DNA of 38,056 bases. Origin: an uncultured Bacteroidia bacterium (GTDB lineage: Bacteria; Bacteroidota; Bacteroidia; J057; CALAJH01). Made by a program: the position numbers and the translations under genes. The DNA lies in assembly GCA_937922655.1 (NCBI GenBank), contig CALAJH010000056.1, positions 1 to 38,056 of the forward strand. Reading direction: 5' to 3'. The notes beneath the pieces are model-generated. The model was not told the origin of the DNA, searched no databases, and saw nothing but the letters and a program-made list of their open reading frames with translations. Position 1 is the first letter of the stretch; every line of letters starts with the position of its first letter. Positions 25,118 through 32,922 of the stretch are shown piece by piece.

Positions 25118-26455
25118 ATGCTGAAAGTCGATTGGCGGAATTATCAACGGGTGATATTGCCCGACGTGCCGAACCTGCACCAAATCGAGGTGTACGAACG
25201 CCACCGGGGTTACGAAAAACTACGCGAGGTATTGACGTCGGGCGAATGGACGCCTAAAAAAATGGTGGATACCATCAAGGCGGCCAACATCCGCGGACGC
25301 GGGGGCGCGGGTTTCAACGCCGGCCTCAAATGGTCGTTCATGCCTCCCAAAAAGCCCGGCGTGCCCCGATACCTCGCCTGCAACGGCGACGAATCCGAAC
25401 CCGGAACCATCAAAGACCGCCGCATTTTCGAGTTCAACCCTCATCTTTTCATTGAGGGGGTGGTTATCGCTTGTTACGCCATGGAAATGGACGCGGCCTA
25501 CGTCTATATTCGCGGCGAATACGTCGATTACATCAGAATGCTTCAAAAAGCCGTCGACGAAGCTTACGCCAAAGGTTATTTGGGTAAAAACATTTTGGGT
25601 TCGGGTTTTTCGTTGGACGTTCACCTTCACCGGGGCGCGGGCGCTTACATTTGCGGCGAGGAAACCTCGCTTATGGAGTCGCTCGAAGGCAAACGGGCTT
25701 ATCCGCGTTCCAAACCCCCGTTTCCCGCACAGTACGGACTTTGGGGCAAACCCACGACCATCAACAACATCGAAACGCTGGCGTGCGTGCCCTTGGTTTT
25801 GCGCCACGGCGTGGAATGGTTCACGTCCACGGGCGCGCCCGACCATCCCGGTCCCATCCTTTACGGCATTTCGGGCCACGTCAACCGCCCCGGCGTTTAC
25901 GAATACCCGACCGGCATGGCCATCACCGACCTTATCTACGAAGTGGCGGGCGGAATGCGCGGCGGCAAACGGCTCAAAGCCGTTGTGCCGGGAGGCGCCT
26001 CCGTTCCCATCCTTCGCGCACAAGACGTCGAAGGCGTAACCATGAACGGCGCCTCGCTTATTCGTGCCGGCGTGCCCGATTCCAACCCCAATCCCATCCC
26101 CGGACGCGACGGCTCGATGCTTGGCACCGCCGGCATGCTCGTCCTTGACGAAGACACCGACATGGTAAAATTCATTTACCGCACCGCCCGATTCTACGAC
26201 CACGAAAGTTGCGGTCAATGCACGCCCTGTCGCGAAGGAACGGGATGGGTGCGCCGCCTCCTTGAACGTTTCGTCAAACACGAAGCCGGCCCCCGCGACC
26301 TCGACCTTCTCCTCGACATCTGCGACAATATGGAAGGACGCACCGTTTGCGCTCTCGCCGACGCCACCGCGTGGCCCGTTCGCGCCGCCATCCACCGTTT
26401 CCGCGACGAATTCGAGGCTCGGGTCAAACTCAAAGCCGTTCCCGTTTACGCCTGA
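25118..26455 (+). CDS. nuoF: NADH-quinone oxidoreductase subunit F (NADH-binding subunit of complex I)
   Basis: NuoF binds NADH and FMN and holds the N3 iron-sulfur cluster at the tip of the peripheral arm. The 445-residue protein has the nucleotide-binding GRGGAGF at 60-66, NGDESEPGTIKDR at 89-101, HRGAGAYICGEETSL at 171-185, and cluster ligands C365, C368, C371 (SCGQCTPCREGT) and C411. Length and motifs are normal, with no sign of the formate dehydrogenase-type fusions. The start is the first ATG and fits the promoter. Unusually, nuoE and nuoG are not adjacent: the gene stands alone between a WG-repeat gene and a terminator-like hairpin. Confidence 0.96.
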   Translation: MLKVDWRNYQRVILPDVPNLHQIEVYERHRGYEKLREVLTSGEWTPKKMVDTIKAANIRGRGGAGFNAGLKWSFMPPKKPGVPRYLACNGDESEPGTIKDRRIFEFNPHLFIEGVVIACYAMEMDAAYVYIRGEYVDYIRMLQKAVDEAYAKGYLGKNILGSGFSLDVHLHRGAGAYICGEETSLMESLEGKRAYPRSKPPFPAQYGLWGKPTTINNIETLACVPLVLRHGVEWFTSTGAPDHPGPILYGISGHVNRPGVYEYPTGMAITDLIYEVAGGMRGGKRLKAVVPGGASVPILRAQDVEGVTMNGASLIRAGVPDSNPNPIPGRDGSMLGTAGMLVLDEDTDMVKFIYRTARFYDHESCGQCTPCREGTGWVRRLLERFVKHEAGPRDLDLLLDICDNMEGRTVCALADATAWPVRAAIHRFRDEFEARVKLKAVPVYA

Positions 26456-26485
26456 CGGTACCCGCATCCTTCACGAAACGAAAAA

Positions 26486-26512
26486 GCCGCCGTATTCGGC
26501 GAATATTTTTTT
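26486..26512 (+). terminator. Probable intrinsic terminator after nuoF
   Basis: CGCCG at 26488-26492 pairs with CGGCG at 26497-26501 over a TATT loop (an alternative TATTC/GAATA stem also exists), followed by AATATTTTTTT. It lies 31 bases after the nuoF stop codon. Confidence 0.5.
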
Positions 26513-26520
26513 CGTCAATT

Positions 26521-26625
26521 TTAAGGGTAATCGTGCGGCCAAAGGCCGTCCGTCGACAAGATTTCGCCTTCGTTGCCCAACTTCGCGCCTTGCACGTAGC
26601 GTTCGGCGATATCCCCGATGTACAA
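26521..26625 (-). pseudogene. Coding-like remnant or small frame, unknown
   Basis: A frame of 34 codons from TTG 26625 to TAA 26521-26523 reads LYIGDIAERYVQGAKLGNEG and ends LWPHDYP. Its codon choice (GGC, GAA, ATC, TTG, GAC) matches neighbouring real genes. The segment just upstream (26626-26678) is coding-like in a different frame (FLATREQYGRGMRFHW), with a one-base shift near 26628 needed to join them. That suggests a frame-shifted gene end rather than an intact small protein. I recognise no family. Confidence 0.3.
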
Positions 26626-26748
26626 GACCAATGGAATCGCATACCGCGTCCGTACTGCTCTCGGGTGGCAAGAAAATATTAACCTTATTTGACCATGCGG
26701 CGGCGCCGAAGACGAGCTTCATGCGCAGGCTTGCCTCGTCAAGGAGGG

Positions 26749-26853
26749 TTAGGGTGCGATGGGTTCGCCCACGATGCGTTCGTACAAGCGACGGGCGTAT
26801 TTGCCGAAGTAGCGTTTGAAAAAGAAGTCAAAGGGGTGGCGCGGCGGGTTCAT
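26749..26853 (-). CDS. Possible 34-residue small protein downstream of baeRF3
   Basis: ATG 26853 opens a frame of 34 residues beginning MNPPRHPFDFFFKRYFGKYA and ending RIVGEPIAP. It is basic and aromatic with an amphipathic look. Codons follow the local style (CGC, TTC, TAC, GGC). It lies 78 bases after the baeRF3 stop codon on the same strand, so it would be in the same transcript. The frame is also open upstream to that stop. No family is recognised, and a chance frame cannot be excluded. Confidence 0.35.
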   Translation of the reverse strand: MNPPRHPFDFFFKRYFGKYARRLYERIVGEPIAP

Positions 26854-26931
26854 GGCATTGAGGGTACGCCGTTGCCCGCCGTGCTTCCCCAAAAAGAGCG
26901 CGACGGCGGCGCAACGGCGTGTTTGGCATGG

Positions 26932-27996
26932 TTAGTAGCGAAGGGCGAGGGCGATTCGGTCGTGTTTGTCGAGCGTGCCGTCGGGAACGAAGGCCACCTG
27001 ACCGCCAAAGCGAATAACGGCCTCGGCGATTTCGTCCACCGCGTCGTCGATTACGCGCGGCGCGCTAGGGTCGGGAACGGGAATGGGGGTATTGTTTTCG
27101 TCCAAGATTACGCCTTGGCTGTAACCCTCTTCGGCCAAAAGCAGTTCGCCGCGTCCTTCATGGGCCATGCGCCATACCTCGGTCAAGCCCGAGGCGGATT
27201 TGCCCGCCGACACCGCCGACTTCATCGTTTCCAGCAAGCCCAAACGATAATGGGCCAAAAGTTCGGAGACCAACGGCCACGTCATGCGTCCCAAGTCGTG
27301 AGGCGTGGTGTGGTCGTGGTTGCCGTGGAGGTTGGCGACGTACATCGCTTTTTGGTCGGCCATTTCGAGGTAGGTGGCGACGTTGCGGTCGGTGCCGACC
27401 AAAACGACGGGCAAAGATTCGGATTTATAGATTTGCTGCATGAGCTTGTCCGTTCGGTTGAAAAACTCTTTGACTTGGTTTTCGCGTGCGCCGGCGTTTT
27501 TGGGAGCCGTGCTGCCTTTTTTGTAAAAAGTGGAAATGGGAAAACCGCCGTGCCGTATGGGATAGAGCGTTTCGCGATATCCGTCGAAAAGCCGGGCCTC
27601 CTCGCTCGTTAAAACCAAGACGTAATAATGGACGCTGCGGTTGAAGGCCAAGATGAGGTCGCGCGTGGCGAAGGTGTTGTCCACGACGGTGCGGGCCTTG
27701 ACCGTAAAGGGCAAGGCCACCTTGCGCGCATAGTCTTTGGAGGCGTAAAGCGCCAGACCGTCGAGGTTGTAGTTGTGGTCGATGGATTCGGCCATGAGGT
27801 TGAGATAGCCGAGAATCGGGCCGGCCTCGCGTTTGTTGAACTCGGCCAAAAGTCGGTCCTCCACCTCTTTAATGAGGTTTTTCAACAAAATGGGGTCTTG
27901 TTGGTTGTCGGGGAAGGTGCGGTGCGTCGGCAACAGTACCGAAACGCAGGGATAGCCTTCGACGGCCATAAGCTCCTTCAAGGTTTCTTTTAACAT
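26932..27996 (-). CDS. baeRF3-family protein (bacterial archaeo-eukaryotic release-factor-like)
   Basis: The baeRF families are bacterial relatives of the eRF1/Vms1 fold and are proposed to act at the ribosome, perhaps in rescue or peptidyl-tRNA release; direct evidence for family 3 is scant. The 354-residue protein opens with VSVLLPTHRTFPDNQQDPILLKNL, the signature start of this group, and has a later NLHGNHDHTTPHDLGRMTWP segment and a C-terminal VRFGGQVAFVPDG-like region (EAVIRFGGQVAFVPDG). Length is as expected. It is divergent from rpsP-rimM with a 146-base shared upstream region. A near-consensus TAATTTAT box ends seven bases before the ATG. Confidence 0.82.
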   Translation of the reverse strand: MLKETLKELMAVEGYPCVSVLLPTHRTFPDNQQDPILLKNLIKEVEDRLLAEFNKREAGPILGYLNLMAESIDHNYNLDGLALYASKDYARKVALPFTVKARTVVDNTFATRDLILAFNRSVHYYVLVLTSEEARLFDGYRETLYPIRHGGFPISTFYKKGSTAPKNAGARENQVKEFFNRTDKLMQQIYKSESLPVVLVGTDRNVATYLEMADQKAMYVANLHGNHDHTTPHDLGRMTWPLVSELLAHYRLGLLETMKSAVSAGKSASGLTEVWRMAHEGRGELLLAEEGYSQGVILDENNTPIPVPDPSAPRVIDDAVDEIAEAVIRFGGQVAFVPDGTLDKHDRIALALRY

Positions 27997-28095
27997 CGAA
28001 AAGATAAATTAGACGGCAAAAATAGGAAAATCGTCTCGAATGTCGGTAGGATGTACGGGCAATTCTTGGTTGGAGGGACAAAAAGCACGACGAAA

Positions 28096-28127
28096 TTTGC
28101 ACATCGGCGCGGATTGTGATAAATTTG
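28096..28127 (+). promoter_or_regulatory. Promoter of the rpsP-rimM operon
   Basis: TTTG at 28096-28099 and TAAATTTG at 28120-28127 are spaced by 20 bases. The box ends 15 bases before ATG 28143, which rules against the upstream GTG at 28116 as the start. Confidence 0.75.
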
Positions 28128-28142
28128 CGTGTTTTTTTAACC

Positions 28143-28604
28143 ATGGCAGTAAAAATACGACTCAGACGGTTGGGGCGCACGCACTTGGCCCATTTCCAGC
28201 TTGTGGTGGCGGACGCACGCAGCCCGCGCGACGGACGCTTTATTGAAATATTGGGCAGCTACGACCCCAACAAAGAGTTTGACAAATACCGCATCGACAA
28301 GGACAAGGCCTTGGCGTGGCTCAAAAACGGCGCGCAACCGACCGAAACGGCGCGTTCCATTTTGTCTCACGAAGGGGTCATGCTTCGCTACCACCTTTAC
28401 CGCTTGGGCAAAAGCGAAGAAGAAATTCAAGCGGCTTACGAAAAGTGGAAGGCGCAGCGAGACGAAAAAATCGAAAAAGCCAAGTTGGCTTTGGACGACC
28501 AAAAACGCAAAGCCGCCGAAGAAAACTTGACACGGGAACGCAACGTGCGCAACAATCGCGCCGAAGCCCTCAAAGCCCAACGTTCCGTTCCCGCCGAAGC
28601 TTAA
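28143..28604 (+). CDS. rpsP: 30S ribosomal protein S16 with long charged C-terminal extension
   Basis: S16 is a small-subunit assembly protein. The start at ATG 28143 (MAVKIRLRRLGR) gives 153 residues, against about 80-90 in Escherichia coli. The first 80 residues are the S16 fold (RDGRFIEILGSYDPNKEF, LKNGAQPTETARSILSHEG). The remaining 70 are a Lys/Glu/Ala/Arg-rich helix. Such an extension is common in Bacteroidota S16. It heads an operon with rimM, five bases downstream, the classic rpsP-rimM pairing. Confidence 0.96.
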   Translation: MAVKIRLRRLGRTHLAHFQLVVADARSPRDGRFIEILGSYDPNKEFDKYRIDKDKALAWLKNGAQPTETARSILSHEGVMLRYHLYRLGKSEEEIQAAYEKWKAQRDEKIEKAKLALDDQKRKAAEENLTRERNVRNNRAEALKAQRSVPAEA

Positions 28605-28608
28605 AGCG

Positions 28609-29139
28609 ATGCTGAACGCGCCCGACGACGAGTATTTTTGCCTCGGTTCCATCGTCCGCGTTCACGGCTTGGACGGTACGCTCAAAGCGACGCTCGAAAC
28701 CGACGAACCCGGGCGTTACACCCAAATAAAAAATATTTGGGTTCGACGCGACAAGGCGTGGGAATCCAAAGACGTGGCGCGAATCCGCTTGGTCGGCGAA
28801 CGCGCCGCGCTGCTCCTTTTTAAAGGCACACCCCACTCCGCAGAAAGCGCCCAACCCTACGTCGGCGCCACGCTCCACCTGCCCCTGTCGTTTTTGCCCC
28901 CGCTTCCCCAAGGAGCGTTTTATTATCACGACGTTATCGGTTTCGAGCTGTGCGACGCACGGCTCGGCGTCGTCGGAAAAGTCATTAAGGTCGTTGAAAA
29001 TCCGGCGCACGACCTTATCGTTTTCGCCCACGGGTATAAAGAACGGTTTTTGCCCGTGGTGGACGAATTTGTTTTGGGCGCCGATATGAACGAGCGCGTC
29101 CTTCGGGTAAAATTGCCCGAAGGACTCCTTGATTTATAA
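28609..29139 (+). CDS. rimM: 16S rRNA processing protein RimM
   Basis: RimM helps mature the 30S head domain by binding S19 and 16S rRNA. The 176-residue protein has the N-terminal RimM barrel (CLGSIVRVHGLDGTLKATLET at about 11-31) and a C-terminal PRC-barrel region (YYHDVIGFELCDA, then DLIVFAHGYKERFLPVVDEFV). It lies five bases after rpsP. In many bacteria trmD and rplS follow; here a sensor gene follows after eleven bases instead. Confidence 0.95.
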   Translation: MLNAPDDEYFCLGSIVRVHGLDGTLKATLETDEPGRYTQIKNIWVRRDKAWESKDVARIRLVGERAALLLFKGTPHSAESAQPYVGATLHLPLSFLPPLPQGAFYYHDVIGFELCDARLGVVGKVIKVVENPAHDLIVFAHGYKERFLPVVDEFVLGADMNERVLRVKLPEGLLDL

Positions 29140-29150
29140 ACCATTCGGAC

Positions 29151-32100
29151 ATGCTCGCGTTTATTCTCTTTGCTTTGTACTGTTCGTCGGTTTTCGCCGT
29201 TTTAACCGAAGAAAGTTTGTCGCCCTTTATTCGTAATTTTTCTCCCGACGAACACTTGGGCGACGCCTCCAACGCTTGCGTGGTGCAAGACAAGCGCGGC
29301 GTGATTTTTGTCGGCAACGCACAAGGCATTCTAGAATTCGACGGCGTGCAGTGGCGTTACCTGCCCACACCCCGAAAGGTCAGCGTCAAATCCTTGGCCT
29401 GCGACCGTTACGGGCGCGTTTTCGTCGGCGCCGAAGACGACGTTTTCGGTTTTCTCAAACCCGACTCCAAAGGCAAACTCGAATTTCACCCGCTCCAAGA
29501 TTTAATTGCGTCGCTCAACGTTGATTTTGACGTTTTTTGGGAGTTGATTCCCACGCAACAGCACCTTTACGCACGCTCGGACAGGTATTTTGTCCGGTTT
29601 AGATTGACCGAGGATCCGAACGCCCCGTTAAAGTTGGACAAGACGTGGAGCGCGACGCCGGGCAATGAGTTCCACGTGAGTTTCAAGGCCGGACAAACGA
29701 TATACGTGCGCATCAAGGGTAAAGGATTGCACAAAATCCGGGGCGACGAGCCGGTTTTGGTACCCGAGGGCGAACTTTTTGCCGACGACCGAATTTATTT
29801 TGTCACCGTGGCGCCGGGCGCGCCCGTCGAAGACCCCGACCCCCCCATTCTCATCGCCACCCGCGAACACGGCTTTTTCATTTACGACCCTTTGGCACGA
29901 GGGGAACGCCTGCGTCCTTATCGCACCGAGGCCGACGAATACCTCAAAACCCACCCCGTTTACCGAAGCGCCCGTTTGCCCACCGGCGATTTCGCCATCG
30001 GAACGCTTTCCGGCGGTTTGCTCATCATCTACCCCAACGGCAAAATACGAAGGGTTATCGACGAGGTCGCGGGACTTCAAAACAACTCCGTACTTGAAGC
30101 CTATCCCGACGCCCAAGGAGGAATCTGGCTCGCGCTCGATTACGGCGTGTCGTACATCGAACCTATGCCGGCGGCTTTCACCAAACAAAGTATTTTTGAC
30201 GGAAAACGTCGACTCGTCAATCAAACCGTCAGGCACAAGGGCAGGCTTTACATTGCGACGACCATCGGCGTTTGCGTCGGCAAATACGAGCCTGCGGGAA
30301 GCATCATGCGCTTTGTCGTTCGCGTCATCCCGGGGTTGAACTCAATATGCCCCGCGCTTTTGTCCGTCGACGACGAATTATGGGTCGGCTCCGACGAGGG
30401 ACTTTTCGTTTACGACGAACTTCGCGGGTTTCGCAACCTCGACCCTACCTTGGACGTCAAAGCCCTTTATCGCCACGGCAATAAAATATATGTCGGGTTG
30501 TTGTCGGGGATGGCGGTGTATGAAAAGCTCGGGGGAACGTGGGTGCGGGTACCGGCGCCGAAACTCAAAGGCGAAATTTATTCTTTGGCGGTGGATACGG
30601 ACGGGAGCATTTGGGCCGGCGCCTTTAATTTCGGCTATTACAAAATCAAACCCTCGGGGCAAGTCGTGCGTTACACCTTTAAACACAAGGTCGGCGGTTG
30701 GTATCGGGTGTTCAACGTCAAAGGAAACCTGCTGTTTGCCACCCCGAAAGGCGTTTACCGCGAAGAGGGGGCGCGTCTTGTACCCCATCCCGACTATACC
30801 TTTTCCGAACAGGTGCACCATATTTTGGAGTACGGTTCCGAAACGACGGTCATTCACTACGAGGCCGACGGGGGAAAGCCCTTCACCCGTAAGTTTGATG
30901 CGAAGGGCAAACTCATGCCCACGTCGTTTTCGCATCTTGACGGATGGATACTGAACCATGCGTTGGTGGAAAAGCAAGGCGTGCTTTGGTTGGCGGGTCC
31001 CAAAGGATTGGTGCGTTACGAACCGACGGATTCCATCTCGCCCACGCCCTTTCCGCCCATGTTGCGCAAATTGACGGCAAAACGCGACAGCACGCTTTTT
31101 TGGGGGGCGTTTGCCAACGAGTTCGGCGGCATTGTTTCCGTACCTTCCGGCAACTTTCGGTTTCACATCCCTTACGCACTCAACAGTATTCGCGTCGAGT
31201 TTGGCGTGCCGGTATATCGCCAGTCGGGGCCGCTTCATTTTCAGTTTTATTTGGAAAAATTTGACGAACACCCGCCGCTCGAATGGTCTTCCGTGCCTTT
31301 TAAAGAGTACACCAACCTTCCCGAAGGACGTTACACGCTTTGGGTGACGGTCAAGGACGAGCAGGGGAGCGTCGGGCAAAAGGCGACGTTAAGTTTTGAA
31401 GTCGCCGCGCCGTGGAACCGCACCGTTGGTTTTTATTCTTTGGCGGTCGTTGCGTTGCTAACCCTTATGCTGTTGGCTTACAAATATTTTTCCGCGCCCA
31501 TACAACAAAGAAACAAACTGCTCGACGAGGACAACCGTCATTTGAGCGTGGATTTGTCCGCAAAAAGCGTCGAACTTCGACGTTTGGACGAGGTCGTGCA
31601 ACAAAAAAACACGGAAATCGCACGATTGGCCGAGGCTCAAGTTCGTATCGAGGAGCGCAATCAAGAACTCGCGCAACGTTTGGCGGAGCTCGAGGCCGTT
31701 ATGTTGAATTGGACACGGTTTGCGGGCTTGTTGAGGGATTTTGCCACGCCCGATTTGACGACCGTCAAGCGCCGGTTGCCTTTTGTTTTTGCGCATTATC
31801 ATTCGGCGTCGCCGCTCGAAAACCATTTTTGGACGAGTGCGGAACATGCGAACGGGGTCGTTTTGGTTGTGGGCCGTTGCCACGGCGAGCATGCGCCCCC
31901 GGTACTTTCGGGTCTGTTCGCCGTTTTGACTTTAAGACAGATTTTTTCCCGCAAGCCCGAAAAAATCGACGACGTGCTTGCCGCTTTCTCCGAAACGATG
32001 GAAAAACACGCTTTTCGTTTTTCGATTACGGTCTGCGGGGTCGAGCGAGAAAACATAACCGTTTACGGTTCTCCGGCGTTTTTGGTTCGCAACGGCAAAG

Positions 32101-32321
32101 TCTTGGAGGTTTTGGGCAAAGCCGCCGTCTATTCCGGGGACAAGGTCTATCTTTTTTCCGATATCGACGTCGCCCCGCAGGGTATGGAATCTTTGGACGA
32201 ACACCCGTTCGTCGAACATCCGTTCCGTTTCGACGAACTTTACACCCTTCACGGCGTGCATGCCGAGACTTTGATTGTCGGTTTCGAGTGGGTTTCGACG
32301 AAGCCGGGCAACGGTGTTTAG
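29151..32321 (+). CDS. Reg_prop/Y_Y_Y sensor protein with degenerate SpoIIE (PP2C)-like domain
   Basis: The 1056-residue protein has a signal sequence (MLAFILFALYCSSVFA), a periplasmic sensor of reg_prop-type propeller repeats (about 40-640, e.g. DKRGVIFVGNAQGILEFDG, DTDGSIWAGAF), a Y_Y_Y domain (about 680-750), one membrane helix (about 757-780) and a coiled coil (about 785-845). The C-terminal domain (about 860-1050) aligns with SpoIIE-type PP2C phosphatases. The expected SGDFYW is LENHFW (near 888), and the expected DCTGHG is RCHGEH (near 908), so two metal-binding Asp positions are lost; the later SGDKVYLFSD keeps its Asp. Activity as a phosphatase is therefore doubtful, and it may bind a partner such as an anti-sigma factor antagonist. 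It starts eleven bases after rimM and is probably co-transcribed. Confidence 0.85.
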   Translation: MLAFILFALYCSSVFAVLTEESLSPFIRNFSPDEHLGDASNACVVQDKRGVIFVGNAQGILEFDGVQWRYLPTPRKVSVKSLACDRYGRVFVGAEDDVFGFLKPDSKGKLEFHPLQDLIASLNVDFDVFWELIPTQQHLYARSDRYFVRFRLTEDPNAPLKLDKTWSATPGNEFHVSFKAGQTIYVRIKGKGLHKIRGDEPVLVPEGELFADDRIYFVTVAPGAPVEDPDPPILIATREHGFFIYDPLARGERLRPYRTEADEYLKTHPVYRSARLPTGDFAIGTLSGGLLIIYPNGKIRRVIDEVAGLQNNSVLEAYPDAQGGIWLALDYGVSYIEPMPAAFTKQSIFDGKRRLVNQTVRHKGRLYIATTIGVCVGKYEPAGSIMRFVVRVIPGLNSICPALLSVDDELWVGSDEGLFVYDELRGFRNLDPTLDVKALYRHGNKIYVGLLSGMAVYEKLGGTWVRVPAPKLKGEIYSLAVDTDGSIWAGAFNFGYYKIKPSGQVVRYTFKHKVGGWYRVFNVKGNLLFATPKGVYREEGARLVPHPDYTFSEQVHHILEYGSETTVIHYEADGGKPFTRKFDAKGKLMPTSFSHLDGWILNHALVEKQGVLWLAGPKGLVRYEPTDSISPTPFPPMLRKLTAKRDSTLFWGAFANEFGGIVSVPSGNFRFHIPYALNSIRVEFGVPVYRQSGPLHFQFYLEKFDEHPPLEWSSVPFKEYTNLPEGRYTLWVTVKDEQGSVGQKATLSFEVAAPWNRTVGFYSLAVVALLTLMLLAYKYFSAPIQQRNKLLDEDNRHLSVDLSAKSVELRRLDEVVQQKNTEIARLAEAQVRIEERNQELAQRLAELEAVMLNWTRFAGLLRDFATPDLTTVKRRLPFVFAHYHSASPLENHFWTSAEHANGVVLVVGRCHGEHAPPVLSGLFAVLTLRQIFSRKPEKIDDVLAAFSETMEKHAFRFSITVCGVERENITVYGSPAFLVRNGKVLEVLGKAAVYSGDKVYLFSDIDVAPQGMESLDEHPFVEHPFRFDELYTLHGVHAETLIVGFEWVSTKPGNGV

Positions 32322-32334
32322 GCCCCGTGGGGTT

Positions 32335-32922
32335 TTACTCCGTTTTCTTTAACGCTTTTTTCTTTTCCGCCTCAAACGCCGCGAGTTCTTCTTCTTTTTG
32401 TCGGCGTTCGTCGGGGGTGAGGTTGCCCCATCGGTCGATGAAATTGAGCCGGTCGTAGCTTCCGTATTCGTATTCGTCGGTCATGGTCAGGCATTCGGTT
32501 GGGCAAACGACGGTGCATAGTCCGCAAAAACAGCATTTGGCTAAATCGATGTCGAACACCGGCAAATAAAAACGTATTTTGGTGCCGTCCGACGTGGTAC
32601 CGATGATTGTCGGGGATTTTACTTTTTCTATCGTGATGCAGTCGACGGGGCAAATACGGGCGCATTGGTCGCATCCGATGCAGTCGTCGGTTTGCAAAAA
32701 CAGTTTGTAGCGTCCGACGTCCGGGGTTGGGGTTTTTTCTTGGGGGTATTGAATGGTGACGAGTCCGTGGGCATGGGAGAAATAGTCGGGCGCTTGGGCG
32801 TTGTCGGGGCGTTTGCGTTTGCGGGCGTGTTTGAGGTGTCGGAACGTCAATCGAAGGCCGTACAACAAGGGCTTGAGCGCCCGGACCCAGTTGCCAAGGT
32901 AGGATTTTAACGAAGCGTCCAT
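32335..32922 (-). CDS. nuoI: NADH-quinone oxidoreductase subunit I (2[4Fe-4S] subunit of complex I)
   Basis: NuoI carries clusters N6a and N6b that pass electrons toward quinone. The start at ATG 32922 (MDASLKSYLGNWVRALKPLLYG) gives 195 residues; the longer frame upstream is read through the neighbour's 3' end. Two ferredoxin motifs are complete: C81, C84, C87, C91 and C130, C133, C136, C140. The C-terminal part is a charged helix. As with nuoK and nuoF, no other nuo gene is next to it: nuoH and nuoJ, its usual partners, are absent. The start overlaps the upstream TPR gene by 16 bases, suggesting coupling in a pdhB-TPR-nuoI transcript. Confidence 0.94.
   Translation of the reverse strand: MDASLKSYLGNWVRALKPLLYGLRLTFRHLKHARKRKRPDNAQAPDYFSHAHGLVTIQYPQEKTPTPDVGRYKLFLQTDDCIGCDQCARICPVDCITIEKVKSPTIIGTTSDGTKIRFYLPVFDIDLAKCCFCGLCTVVCPTECLTMTDEYEYGSYDRLNFIDRWGNLTPDERRQKEEELAAFEAEKKKALKKTE

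Larger units (their letters stand above)
26456..26931. other. 476-base stretch between nuoF and the baeRF3 gene
   Basis: No firm gene is seen. It holds a terminator-like hairpin after nuoF (26486-26512), a coding-like remnant or small frame (26521-26625) and a possible small gene (26749-26853), both on the minus strand and described separately. A plus-strand frame through here continues into the antisense of the baeRF3 gene and is a shadow. Confidence 0.5.

Noticed and set aside
24679-25119. Frames of 146 (minus) and 130 (plus) codons in the gap before nuoF
   Set aside because: They overlap each other, are Arg-rich with atypical codons, and show no domain; the minus one starts inside the nuoF start region. 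Kept as intergenic.
26689-27612. 307-codon plus-strand frame
   Set aside because: It runs antisense to the baeRF3 gene; composition and lack of motifs mark it as a shadow.
30378-31379. 333-codon minus-strand frame within the sensor gene
   Set aside because: It is antisense to the sensor, whose frame has a signal peptide, repeats, membrane helix and domains.
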